The position numbers and the translations under genes were made by a program. The notes under the pieces were generated by a model. It made no database searches and was not told the DNA's origin. It was given only the letters and a program-made list of their open reading frames with translations. A stretch of 22,912 nucleotides of DNA from a virus: the IMG/VR virus record IMGVR_UViG_3300006810_000420, positions 1-22,912 of that record. One strand, written 5' to 3'. Positions 7,405 to 15,018 of the stretch are shown one piece after another (the stretch's first letter is position 1; each line of letters starts with the position of its first letter).

Positions 7405-10050
7405 TTATGAAGAAGTTACTGGTCTTGACGTGTATGCACCATCTAAATTGTTATCACTACCCTCTGGAACAGAGGCGGATGACGAGTCAGGTGGTCTAGA
7501 AGTTGAAGAAGATGATTGTCTCTCACTATTTAACCTAGCAACACCAGCAGTTGAACCTTGAGTTCTTTTTCTCCTTTCTGGTGGTTTTAAAGACTCTTGC
7601 TGTGCAGTTGCTGCTGATGCCGCAGTCTGTCCACTAGCAGCAGCAGGTGGTTGTATATTTGCAGCACTATTTTTTTTATTTTTTTCTTTAGCAGTTTTTA
7701 TAAAACTTTGCAAGACAGCGGCATGTGTAGGATCACTTGGAGGTACTGGCGTGCCTCCAAACAAATTACCACCTAATTTAAATAAATCAAATCCTTTAGT
7801 TGTTTTATATGCTTCATACAACACACCTTTATGCATGAACTTCATCTTATCATGAGTTCTCATTCCAAAGTTTTGAGTAACTGCTTGAGAAGTTTCTGGT
7901 GTTACAGCATCTGAATTACTACTGGGTGTTGGTGAGGGTTCAGTTGGACCTGCAGTTACAAGTTCTTTGTCTGCCCACATTCTAGCATTAGCAATTCTAG
8001 CATCATAGCCAGGATCTCCTGGTTGTTCGCCAGATCTTTCAAAGTTTTGCAACCAACTTCTGGCAGCAGCGTCAGCATCTGTTACTTCTTTAAGTTTTGA
8101 CCAGTCTCCTCTCTGTTTTGCCTCCCAAACCATTGCTTGAAGTTGTCCCTCCAAACTATATGGATCTAGACCCTGGTCCACTATCCATTTTTTGATTTTT
8201 GGCCAACGATGCACCTTATCCCATTGAGCGATTCCAAAGTGTCCCTCTGTATCATTTTCTCCAGTTCCAGTGTTATCTGCTCTTGGATTGAAAGTTGATT
8301 CTTGCTGTAAGTTTCCAGCAACACCTGCTGCTTGCTCTTTTGTCAAACCTTGAGACATAAGGTAATTCATTGTCATGTCACCACCTTCTCCCGTAAAGTT
8401 TGGAGAAGTTCCAGGATCACCACCACCACCACCACCGCCACCTCCACGGCGACCTCCAGTAGTAAGCTTCTTTAACTTATCAAATAAGTTACTGAAAAAT
8501 CCTTTCTTCTTATCCTTTGTTCCTCTTTTCCCACCACCATCTTTGTCGTCACCTTCTTTTCTCCCCATACCACCAGTTGCTTTGTTCACCAAGTTGTTTG
8601 GTAGTCCAAAGACATCAGCAATAGGTCTAGCAACTTTAGCTACCTCACCAGCAACATCAGAATTTTCTGGTCCTAATTGAGTAATTAATTGATTAACTGA
8701 CGACAAGATAGTACCACCAGCAACCATCATAGGTAATGACATAGCATCCATCAGTGGTTGTGCCATAGAGTCAGCAACACTACTAGATTTTGACCCCATA
8801 CCAAGATTGAGACTAGTAAATCCTACTTTACCTCCAAGGGATGAAGTTGCTGGTGGTTTTGATGGAGTTCCTGTCTCAAATTTAGGAACTGCAGGAGTCT
8901 CTGGTACAGGTCTGACCTTACCATCCATGGCACTAGGTTGACCTTGAGTGTAGTTATTGTCAAGTGGGATGACCATCTCATCACCATGCAACTTGGCAAG
9001 GTATCCCTCATCAGGTCCAGAAATGATACCACCTGTTTCGGCTTGAGGCATGTACCTATCTTGCTGCTGGAACTCAATGTCCTGTGCAGATGTAGCAGCA
9101 GGACTTGGTTCACCTAAATTCAATTCTGCATCGGATTTATCATCAAGACTCTCGTCTACTTCAGTAGTTACATCATCAAAGTCTCCAGAGTCAGCAGCAT
9201 CTCCTTGTTGTTTCGCTGCTGCCATAGACTTTGAAGTTTCCGCATCATCAGTCATCTTCTCTTGAAGTGCTGTCTGTGCATTAATAGCAGCAACAATAGC
9301 ATCAAGCTTTGCCTCAATACTATCAGTTCTCTCACTCAACTGGGTGACAACATCAGTCTTGATTGCTTGGACACCATCGGCAATGACTTTAGTCTCACCA
9401 ATAGTATTATTGATAGACTGTGCTGTCTTCTCAAGTGATGAAGCAATAGCAGACACCGCAGTAAGAATATCCTCTCTCGACACTCTACCACCGCCGCCAC
9501 CAGACGCTGCCTTGGCAGTCTTCTCCTCCGTCTTGGCAAGCATCCTCTCTTGAGTGACAGCCTTCTGCGACTGCGCCACATCAAAGGGAGACATCTTCTT
9601 CGGAACAACAGGCGTCTCTGCCTTCGCTTCCTTCTCTGGTGGTCTCTTGGCACTAACAAATGCGTAGTTATCAAACTGTTTACGAAATCTTTCGACCTCG
9701 TTTAGTTTCTTGATCTCTTTACCCTCGGCGTCTCTGTTGTCTACAAAGTTCCAGAACTGTGCCTTCGGATTCTTCAGCAGTTTGACACGATCAACTGCTG
9801 CCTTAATGTCTTGCTTCTTACCTGATAGATATGACCCACCGAACTTACTCTTCAGTGCTGCCTTAAAAAAGTATCCTTTCTCTACACCAATTTCTTCCAG
9901 ACTATCATAGCCTGCTTTCTTTGCCTTCTCTTCTGCTAACTTCCTCTCATCTTCAGCAAATCTACGCGCAGCAATAGCTTTGGAGATCAGTGACCCAAGA
10001 TGAGTCTGACCTCCTGTTGTATCTGTAAAGCCTTCTGTTCCTGCTGCCAT
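7405..10050 (-). CDS. Large tail/hub protein with phage tail lysozyme domain, 881 aa
   Basis: Residues about 557-697 fit a phage tail lysozyme domain: MNYLMSQGLTKEQAAGVAGN, then LQQESTFNPRADN with probable catalytic Glu584, EGHFGIAQWD, and a helical end with WLQNFERSGEQPG. Such domains cut peptidoglycan during infection. Before it are a charged helical N-terminus, a Gly-rich linker, a coiled-coil region (about 190-285), ETGGI...LHGDEMVIP (338-362), a hydrophobic stretch (430-490) and a run of nine Gly (536-544). The blocks from 190 to 490 reappear in the upstream gene product, so the two are paralogs. Position, size and composition suggest a tape-measure or hub-associated role inside the tail. 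The lysozyme domain is well supported; the tape-measure role is inferred. The start codon follows a late box at 10069-10076. Confidence 0.75.
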   Translation of the reverse strand: MAAGTEGFTDTTGGQTHLGSLISKAIAARRFAEDERKLAEEKAKKAGYDSLEEIGVEKGYFFKAALKSKFGGSYLSGKKQDIKAAVDRVKLLKNPKAQFWNFVDNRDAEGKEIKKLNEVERFRKQFDNYAFVSAKRPPEKEAKAETPVVPKKMSPFDVAQSQKAVTQERMLAKTEEKTAKAASGGGGGRVSREDILTAVSAIASSLEKTAQSINNTIGETKVIADGVQAIKTDVVTQLSERTDSIEAKLDAIVAAINAQTALQEKMTDDAETSKSMAAAKQQGDAADSGDFDDVTTEVDESLDDKSDAELNLGEPSPAATSAQDIEFQQQDRYMPQAETGGIISGPDEGYLAKLHGDEMVIPLDNNYTQGQPSAMDGKVRPVPETPAVPKFETGTPSKPPATSSLGGKVGFTSLNLGMGSKSSSVADSMAQPLMDAMSLPMMVAGGTILSSVNQLITQLGPENSDVAGEVAKVARPIADVFGLPNNLVNKATGGMGRKEGDDKDGGGKRGTKDKKKGFFSNLFDKLKKLTTGGRRGGGGGGGGGDPGTSPNFTGEGGDMTMNYLMSQGLTKEQAAGVAGNLQQESTFNPRADNTGTGENDTEGHFGIAQWDKVHRWPKIKKWIVDQGLDPYSLEGQLQAMVWEAKQRGDWSKLKEVTDADAAARSWLQNFERSGEQPGDPGYDARIANARMWADKELVTAGPTEPSPTPSSNSDAVTPETSQAVTQNFGMRTHDKMKFMHKGVLYEAYKTTKGFDLFKLGGNLFGGTPVPPSDPTHAAVLQSFIKTAKEKNKKNSAANIQPPAAASGQTAASAATAQQESLKPPERRKRTQGSTAGVARLNSERQSSSSTSRPPDSSSASVPEGSDNNLDGAYTSRPVTSS

Positions 10051-10068
10051 TTGCTAGTCCTAGTAGTG

Positions 10069-10076
10069 TTATTTAG
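10069..10076 (-). promoter_or_regulatory. Candidate late promoter box CTAAATAA
   Basis: CTAAATAA on the minus strand lies between the stop of the 10078-13299 gene and the ATG at 10050. The same octamer occurs at 682-689 and 14220-14227, each time in a short gap just before a minus-strand gene. Confidence 0.65.
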
Positions 10077-10077
10077 T

Positions 10078-13000
10078 TCAAGCAAGTAACTTTTGCATCA
10101 ATAAAGTATTAGATGCATTTGAGTTTTTCTTTGACATCATCATAGGTCCACCCACAATTATTGGGGGTGGTGAAGGAGATTCCTGAATGATAATGATGGG
10201 ACCACCACCATCCTCATCATCTTCTTCATCATACATAAGAATCTCTGGTGTATATTGTCTAGTAGCTTGAATCAATTCACTAGTAGTTGTAGAAGCATTG
10301 TATGCATCAAGCATGTCAGATACTGGCTGGAAAGAAGCAACCAGATTCTTCATGACCTTTTCTTTTCCTTTATCACCAACAATAATACTTGTTGCTGTTG
10401 ATGGAGTGTCTCCACCTTCACCATACAGTTTACTTCCTTCTTGTGGTGCTTTACTACCATTCTCATCATATAATCCATGGGCAACTGAAGCATTAGCGCC
10501 AGAAACTTTAGCTGTGACACCAAAACCACCAGTGCGGTACTTCAAGTCTTCAGTCTTAAGCGGGAAAGGAACCTTTGCTCCTGGATAATCTGCACCACCA
10601 ATCTGCAAGTCAATACCTCCTTGCGATCCACCTGCAGTGTGTACTTCTTGTCCCCTCTTTACTTTCCGTTTGATATCTGCTGGACTGTCAGACTCCTGAA
10701 CATACTGTCCCAGTCTACCAATCCAGATAGTTTTTTTACCTTTGTAGTGATTGATTACTTTCTCTGCTACTGCTCTGGCATCAGCGTTACCACCAGGAGA
10801 CGTGATGTTACCATCTTTATAACTTCCTGGAGCAATGTGAAAGTGAATGCCATATGATGCGCCAGAATTACCTTGGATAAACTTACCATCACCACCCACA
10901 TCTCCACCAACTCCAGTCCCATCACCAACATCAACTTCATTTGGCATAGTAATACCAAATAATTTCAAAGCACCACCGAAGAAATCAGTAATGTTTCCCT
11001 TCATCTTTTCAAGGATAGACTCGTTGCCTTTCACTGTACCACCTTCAGGTCCAAACTCATCTGGATCTATATTCTCATCTTCATCTTCGGATTTCTTTTT
11101 AACATCTTTAAGTGTGCTATCAATGCCAGCAAACGATCCACCAACATTTGTCTGCGCTAGTGTAGTAGGAACATCAAAGACATTGGTTAGAGATCCAGCA
11201 ACTTGCTTAAACATAGGAGCAATCAATGCTGCTGCTGGTCCAGCTTGTGTCAAGAAGTTTGATGATGCTCCAATCAATGCACCACCAATAGGTGACAGTA
11301 AATCACCCGCCATGTTTTGATTACCAGTTCCTGTTTCAAACTTATCAGCAGGAATAATCGCTTCGGTGCCATGAAGCACAGCAAGTCCTGGTTTAGTAAG
11401 ACCACCAGTTTCTTTCTGTTGAGTTTCATCTAAAATTTTCTGATCTTGAGCGGTGAATTCTCTACCAGTAATAGCATTGAAAATATCATACATTAATAGT
11501 CCAGTATCAGCAGCGATGGATACTGCTTCAGCCGCTGCAGGTGCGATAGCACCAACACCACTAACTGCGGCAGGAGAAGTGGCAACGGTAACCAATCCAG
11601 CAGTGCCACCAACACCAGCAAGCCATGCTCCTACAGCATCACCCCTGTTTGCTCTATCAATAGCATCAGCAGCACTAACAGCAGATCCAGCAACAGGGAC
11701 CATTCTTCCACCAAATTTAGCACCTGCTAATGCTATTCTTTTAGAAATGGGAGAATTTCTTACAAAAGCAAGTCCTCTCTTACCATATCGTATAGCATCA
11801 TCACCAAATCTTTGACCAAATCTTGCTACACCTTCAATAACTTCGCCACCCCATCTTTTGGTAGCCCTAACAGCATCATCACCATATTTTACAGCATTAT
11901 CACCAAATTTTTGAGCACCTTTAACAGCATCATCAACTTTTCCACTTACAAAATTTCGTGCCCTATTAAATTGATTACCAATTCTCTCTTTATTTCTATT
12001 AACAAATCCACCAATACGATCTCTTTGATCAGAAACAAAACGACCAGCTCTATCCTTCTGTCTGTTTAAGAAATTACCAGCTCTTTCTTTCTGACTGTTT
12101 AAGAAATTTCCTGCTCTACGTTTAAGATTTTCTGGTCCGAACTTCATTCTCAACAAACGAAGACGAGACCTCAACCACTTTGGAGCGAACTTTTTCCACA
12201 ACCAACGAGCTATACGCCCAAAGTATTTTGAAAGTCCTCCACCACCAGATCCGCCGCCACCTTTCTTCTTATTAATGTCAGCGAATCCTTCTGTTCCAGC
12301 AGTATCAGACTGTCCTTGCGCGGCAGCAATGTCTCTTTCAGTTTCTGCTTCGTCTAATGCTTCTTCAGCTGCTGCAGTCTGTGCTTGGAAAGCACCAAGG
12401 ATAGCATCAAACTTTGCATTGAGTCCTTCATGACTCGTCTCAATTTCTTGCAGGTTAGAAACTGTAGTGCCGAGTGCTTCACCCAGCATTACATTCTGCT
12501 TCTTCAGTTCACCATCAATACTCGACAGTGTGCCAGCAATAGCATCCAGTGATGTAACAAGAGTCGATAAGATCTTGGAGTTAGATACAGAACTAGAAGA
12601 AGTCTTTGGTTTCTTTGGTGTCTTCTCGTAGTTACTACCAGTCTTTTGGTTGACTGCTGCCAGCATACCAGGGGGCAGTAAGTCTACGATGTCAGATAAA
12701 TCTGGTTGTTCTTCTTGAGTCTCCTCTTTTTCTTCCCAAGGATCTGGAAGTTTATCAGCAGCAGGTTCTTCTTCCGCAGGTTCTTCTGGTTGTGTCGCTT
12801 CAAATTGAGGAACTTCTACCTCTTCTATAGGAGCATCTTCAAGCGCCTCGTCTACTACTTCAGCAGCCTCTTCTATGTTCTCCTTTACTTCTTCCTCTGC
12901 TTCTTCTACAACCTCTTCCGCCTCTTCTTCTACTGCTTCCTCTTTCTGTTCATTAGAAACAGTCGTGTCTGTAAATCCTTCAGTAGAAGAAGTCTTTACT

Positions 13001-13299
13001 GGTAAATATCTTTCTACAATCCACTGTTGATATTCTCTCTCCGCTTCGCCACTGGTACTACCAGTTTGAAGCATAGGATACCCAGCGGTATCCTTTTTCA
13101 TGTTAGCAATGATCTTGTCAGCGTCAGAGTTAGATAATTTCTTATCTAAAAAAGAAAAATAACTGGTGCCACTATCGTCCGTGCCGCCAGTTAGTTTCGC
13201 TTTTAATCTATTGAAGATACGATCGTTCTGACCACCACCAGCCACTCCTGGTCTGTAACATTCAACTATTCCTTCTGGTGGTGGAGTGGTGAATTTCAT
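10078..13299 (-). CDS. Large tape-measure/baseplate-hub-like structural protein, 1073 aa
   Basis: Domain order seen: N-terminal region ending in TEGFTD (106-111); a highly acidic Glu-rich stretch (about 118-200); a coiled coil (235-330); a second TEGFAD (336-341) and Gly-rich linker; five 11-residue repeats of the RAGNFLNxQKE type (395-449); KFGDNAVKYGDDAV-like repeats (464-510); a hydrophobic Ala/Gly-rich segment (530-600) that could enter a membrane; ETGGLTKPGLAVLHGTEAII (630-649); a second hydrophobic part (665-715); and a C-terminal region with GIHFHIAPG (817-825) that vaguely recalls M23 peptidases. It is a paralog of the next gene product. Length, helices, repeats and position after the chaperone-like gp26 pair suggest a tape measure or hub filler, but no family match is certain. 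Its ATG overlaps the stop of the gp26 frameshift extension (ATGA). Confidence 0.65.
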   Translation of the reverse strand: MKFTTPPPEGIVECYRPGVAGGGQNDRIFNRLKAKLTGGTDDSGTSYFSFLDKKLSNSDADKIIANMKKDTAGYPMLQTGSTSGEAEREYQQWIVERYLPVKTSSTEGFTDTTVSNEQKEEAVEEEAEEVVEEAEEEVKENIEEAAEVVDEALEDAPIEEVEVPQFEATQPEEPAEEEPAADKLPDPWEEKEETQEEQPDLSDIVDLLPPGMLAAVNQKTGSNYEKTPKKPKTSSSSVSNSKILSTLVTSLDAIAGTLSSIDGELKKQNVMLGEALGTTVSNLQEIETSHEGLNAKFDAILGAFQAQTAAAEEALDEAETERDIAAAQGQSDTAGTEGFADINKKKGGGGSGGGGLSKYFGRIARWLWKKFAPKWLRSRLRLLRMKFGPENLKRRAGNFLNSQKERAGNFLNRQKDRAGRFVSDQRDRIGGFVNRNKERIGNQFNRARNFVSGKVDDAVKGAQKFGDNAVKYGDDAVRATKRWGGEVIEGVARFGQRFGDDAIRYGKRGLAFVRNSPISKRIALAGAKFGGRMVPVAGSAVSAADAIDRANRGDAVGAWLAGVGGTAGLVTVATSPAAVSGVGAIAPAAAEAVSIAADTGLLMYDIFNAITGREFTAQDQKILDETQQKETGGLTKPGLAVLHGTEAIIPADKFETGTGNQNMAGDLLSPIGGALIGASSNFLTQAGPAAALIAPMFKQVAGSLTNVFDVPTTLAQTNVGGSFAGIDSTLKDVKKKSEDEDENIDPDEFGPEGGTVKGNESILEKMKGNITDFFGGALKLFGITMPNEVDVGDGTGVGGDVGGDGKFIQGNSGASYGIHFHIAPGSYKDGNITSPGGNADARAVAEKVINHYKGKKTIWIGRLGQYVQESDSPADIKRKVKRGQEVHTAGGSQGGIDLQIGGADYPGAKVPFPLKTEDLKYRTGGFGVTAKVSGANASVAHGLYDENGSKAPQEGSKLYGEGGDTPSTATSIIVGDKGKEKVMKNLVASFQPVSDMLDAYNASTTTSELIQATRQYTPEILMYDEEDDEDGGGPIIIIQESPSPPPIIVGGPMMMSKKNSNASNTLLMQKLLA
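11953..12117 (-). repeat. Five tandem 33-bp units coding for 11-residue repeats
   Basis: The encoded units are RAGNFLNSQKE, RAGNFLNRQKD, RAGRFVSDQRD, RIGGFVNRNKE and RIGNQFNRARN. They share R-x-G-x-F at the start and a basic/acidic pair at the end. An 11-residue period suits a long straight amphipathic helix. The first two units are nearly identical, implying recent duplication. Confidence 0.75.
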
Positions 13300-13487
13300 C
13301 TACGAGCCTTTGCTTCTTCTGCTTTTTTCTTTTCTTCTTGAATGTGCTGAATCAACAGGGAAGTGTACACTTCACGCTCCCAAGGCATCATGTTTTCTAT
13401 TTCCGTCAAAGAGTATTTATGGTACTGCATCAAAGCAAAGTTAGTCTTGTAATAGCTTTCCAGACTATTCTGGAAAACTGCTATGCG
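13296..13487 (-). CDS. Frameshift extension of gp26 (63 aa, tail-chaperone T-type; gp51 position)
   Basis: This frame has no obvious start of its own near its beginning. It is entered by a -1 slip at the heptamer 13493-13487 and adds 63 residues beginning RIAVFQNSLESYYKTNFALM and containing YHKYSLTEIENMMPWERE, before a basic/acidic helix ending in EEAKARR. Its stop overlaps the next gene's ATG (ATGA). A fusion product would be 299 aa: 236 from gp26 plus 63. Tail assembly chaperones of many long-tailed phages (lambda G/GT) use this layout just upstream of the tape measure gene. T4 has separate gp26 and gp51 in hub assembly. An internal ATG (13430-13428, MQYHKYSL) could allow a short separate protein of 44 aa instead. 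The reading frame is certain to be open; the mechanism is inferred. Confidence 0.7.
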   Translation of the reverse strand, partial: RIAVFQNSLESYYKTNFALMQYHKYSLTEIENMMPWEREVYTSLLIQHIQEEKKKAEEAKARR

Positions 13488-13493
13488 AAAAAA
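13452..13493 (-). promoter_or_regulatory. Programmed -1 ribosomal frameshift signal
   Basis: Read in the gp26 frame, the minus strand has T_TTT_TTC (13493-13487), a canonical X_XXY_YYZ slippery site two codons before the gp26 stop. Immediately downstream, TTTCCAGA (13476-13469) and TCTGGAAA (13464-13457) form a perfect 8-bp stem with a 4-base loop. Outer arms ATAGC (13484-13480) and GCTAT (13456-13452) extend it by 5 bp across a 3-base bulge. Spacing from the slip site is 2 bases to the outer stem or 10 to the inner stem. Confidence 0.8.
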
Positions 13494-14194
13494 GACTGCA
13501 GACCCTCAATGGTATAGTTACACTCGTTACCAGTGTTGGGATTGATCACCGTAAATGTATGTGTCAGACGTGGCATAGTTTCATAGAACTTTTGAATTGC
13601 CTCGAACTGTTTGCTGGTTAGACTCTCAACAAACTCACGGAACTCTTTCTTTGTAGTAGTGGAAGAGTCATACACTTCTTCACCATCAAAGATCTGATCA
13701 ATGTGTTCGGCAATAAAGTTAAAGATATGCTCTGGATCCAAATCCTTATTAAGGAATTGGGATTCAATAAATCTATCCATGCTTGGATAGTTCATAATGA
13801 TTCCCAGGCTATCAGTCAGCATGATCTTTCTGTCATGTCCTTCCTGTTTCTTAACTTCAACACTATCAATGTTGATCTTTGCCTTTGCTTGAGTTTCATT
13901 GTCATCATTACATGTGACAGTCATCTCAATGACTTCGCCCACAGCAGCGGCACGAATCTTAAGGAACAGATACTCAAGATCAAATGATGGTAGTTCATCT
14001 ACCTTCACCCTAGAAAGAACACATGCTCTCAATGTATTCTTTACTGCGCTGATAACTTCCTTTTCGTTGTTACCTTCCAGTGCTAGAAGCAATACTTTCT
14101 CTTCTTTAACTAGGAATGGTCTATACTTTACAGTCTTGCCTGTAGATGGTAGAGATAGTTCGTACTGTGGTACACCAAGTTTAGGTAATGCCAT
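13481..14194 (-). CDS. 26: gp26 baseplate hub assembly protein, 237 aa
   Basis: The protein starts MALPKLGVPQYELSLPSTGK and continues with YRPFLVKEEKVLLLALE and NTLRACV, the pattern of the T4 gp26-type base plate protein family (PF12322 as I recall it). These proteins help assemble the baseplate hub and are not thought to stay as major structural parts. T4 gp26 is 208 aa, so the length fits. The C-terminal half contains EFVESLTSKQFEAIQKFYET and then MPRLTHTFTV. The last codons contain the slippery sequence described separately, so a fraction of ribosomes may make a 299-residue fusion. A late box (14220-14227) lies 26 bases upstream of the ATG; there is no clear Shine-Dalgarno sequence. Confidence 0.85.
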   Translation of the reverse strand: MALPKLGVPQYELSLPSTGKTVKYRPFLVKEEKVLLLALEGNNEKEVISAVKNTLRACVLSRVKVDELPSFDLEYLFLKIRAAAVGEVIEMTVTCNDDNETQAKAKINIDSVEVKKQEGHDRKIMLTDSLGIIMNYPSMDRFIESQFLNKDLDPEHIFNFIAEHIDQIFDGEEVYDSSTTTKKEFREFVESLTSKQFEAIQKFYETMPRLTHTFTVINPNTGNECNYTIEGLQSFFA

Positions 14195-14219
14195 GAAATG
14201 TTTAAATCAAATCGTATAT

Positions 14220-14227
14220 TTATTTAG
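14220..14227 (-). promoter_or_regulatory. Candidate late promoter box CTAAATAA for gp26
   Basis: CTAAATAAATA on the minus strand contains the cyanophage-type CTAAATAA and an overlapping AATAAATA. It lies 26 bases before the gp26 ATG, so transcription would start about 13-20 bases before the gene. Confidence 0.7.
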
Positions 14228-14229
14228 CG

Positions 14230-14298
14230 CGACTTTTTGACCAAATTTTTGGCGGGAAATTTTTTTCGGAAATCAGGTAATCAAAAAGTCAATTTTGT
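14230..14298 (-). repeat. AT-rich intergenic repeat, copy B
   Basis: This stretch resembles 1715-1782 over its full length (shared TTTTTGGCGG and AATTTTTTTCG words). In this copy GACTTTTTGA (14231-14240) and TCAAAAAGTC (14281-14290) form a perfect 10-bp inverted repeat with 40 bases between. It fills the gap between the tail-tube-like gene and the gp26 late promoter. Confidence 0.55.
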
Positions 14299-14299
14299 A

Positions 14300-14983
14300 T
14301 CATCTAGTTGCATCTCCAAACACAACAGTGTGCTTCTGATAGTAGAAGTTAGCTGTAACCTTTGTGATCTGTGACGTACCATACGACAGAGGAACAGAGT
14401 CAATAGAATATGGAAATGCGTTCTGTAGGATATAGGATATACCTGCTCTGCCGTTAGGGGCAGCACCACTCTTTTCAGTCTTGGTGATTCTCATTACTGG
14501 ACACAGATAATCTTCAGGGTATCTTAACCTCACCTCTCTGCTTATTGGCAACGGCTTTACCGCCTTGATAGCACTCAATCCTGCTCCAGACACTGTTGGT
14601 TCATCACCAGCACCACCAGAAAAAATATATGAATGCCACGCAGTTACAAACTTCAATGGTGTCATATTAGCATCACACATCCATGTTAAAGATACGTCAC
14701 TATAAAATTTTGCATACGCATAATTAATTTGACTCTCCCCCAAAACTCTACCACTCAACTGCCCAGTAGCTGTCTGAATATTGGGTAACTGTGCTTCATC
14801 ACATAGAAGTTTGATCAAAATAGAACTATCTGACGGTCCTTTCGGGTTAGTAATATCCCCAATCTTATTGTTTGTCATAACTCTCTGCAAATCACCCGAT
14901 ATCTCAAAGTCTACGTCATATCCATTAGTCATGGACATGCCGCCAGCAGCGGAAATAGATTGTAAGAAAGTATCTAGTGACAC
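14300..14983 (-). CDS. Tail-tube-like structural protein (gp19/gp54 type), 227 aa
   Basis: The N-terminus MSLDTFLQSISAAGG and the C-terminal YGTSQITKVTANFYYQKHTV resemble the T4-like tail tube fold (gp19, also used in gp48 and gp54). The gene lies in the baseplate cluster, not next to a tail sheath gene, so it may be a tube initiator or a second tube-like protein rather than the main tube protein. The start codon is GTG (14983-14981); the only early ATG (residue 15) would remove the conserved-looking N-terminus. A perfect T4 late box (TATAAATA, 15018-15011) lies upstream. Fold confidence is moderate; the exact counterpart (gp54 or another) is uncertain. Confidence 0.65.
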   Translation of the reverse strand: MSLDTFLQSISAAGGMSMTNGYDVDFEISGDLQRVMTNNKIGDITNPKGPSDSSILIKLLCDEAQLPNIQTATGQLSGRVLGESQINYAYAKFYSDVSLTWMCDANMTPLKFVTAWHSYIFSGGAGDEPTVSGAGLSAIKAVKPLPISREVRLRYPEDYLCPVMRITKTEKSGAAPNGRAGISYILQNAFPYSIDSVPLSYGTSQITKVTANFYYQKHTVVFGDATR

Positions 14984-14984
14984 G

Positions 14985-15018
14985 CTAAATAGTTATAGTT
15001 GGTCCAACTATATTTATA
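14985..15018. promoter_or_regulatory. Divergent late promoters on a 19-base palindrome
   Basis: The plus strand has CTAAATAG at 14985-14992, 26 bases before the gp4 ATG. The minus strand has TATAAATA at 15018-15011, facing the tail-tube-like gene. Between and overlapping them, TATAGTTGG-T-CCAACTATA (14994-15012) is a perfect inverted repeat around one central base. This 35-base gap is the switch point between leftward and rightward structural operons. Confidence 0.7.

Noticed and set aside
8375-8680. Plus-strand frame with long proline runs
   Set aside because: It is the antisense of the Gly-rich linker and Lys/Gly region of the 7405-10050 gene; the run of CCACCA is a codon effect.
12706-13005. 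Plus-strand frame rich in Phe and Leu, looking like a membrane protein
   Set aside because: It is the antisense of the Glu-rich stretch of the 10078-13299 gene (GAA/GAG read as TTC/CTC).
14275-14296. TTGACT in the second intergenic repeat as a promoter
   Set aside because: No -10 box is present 16-18 bases downstream, unlike the copy at 1684-1712.
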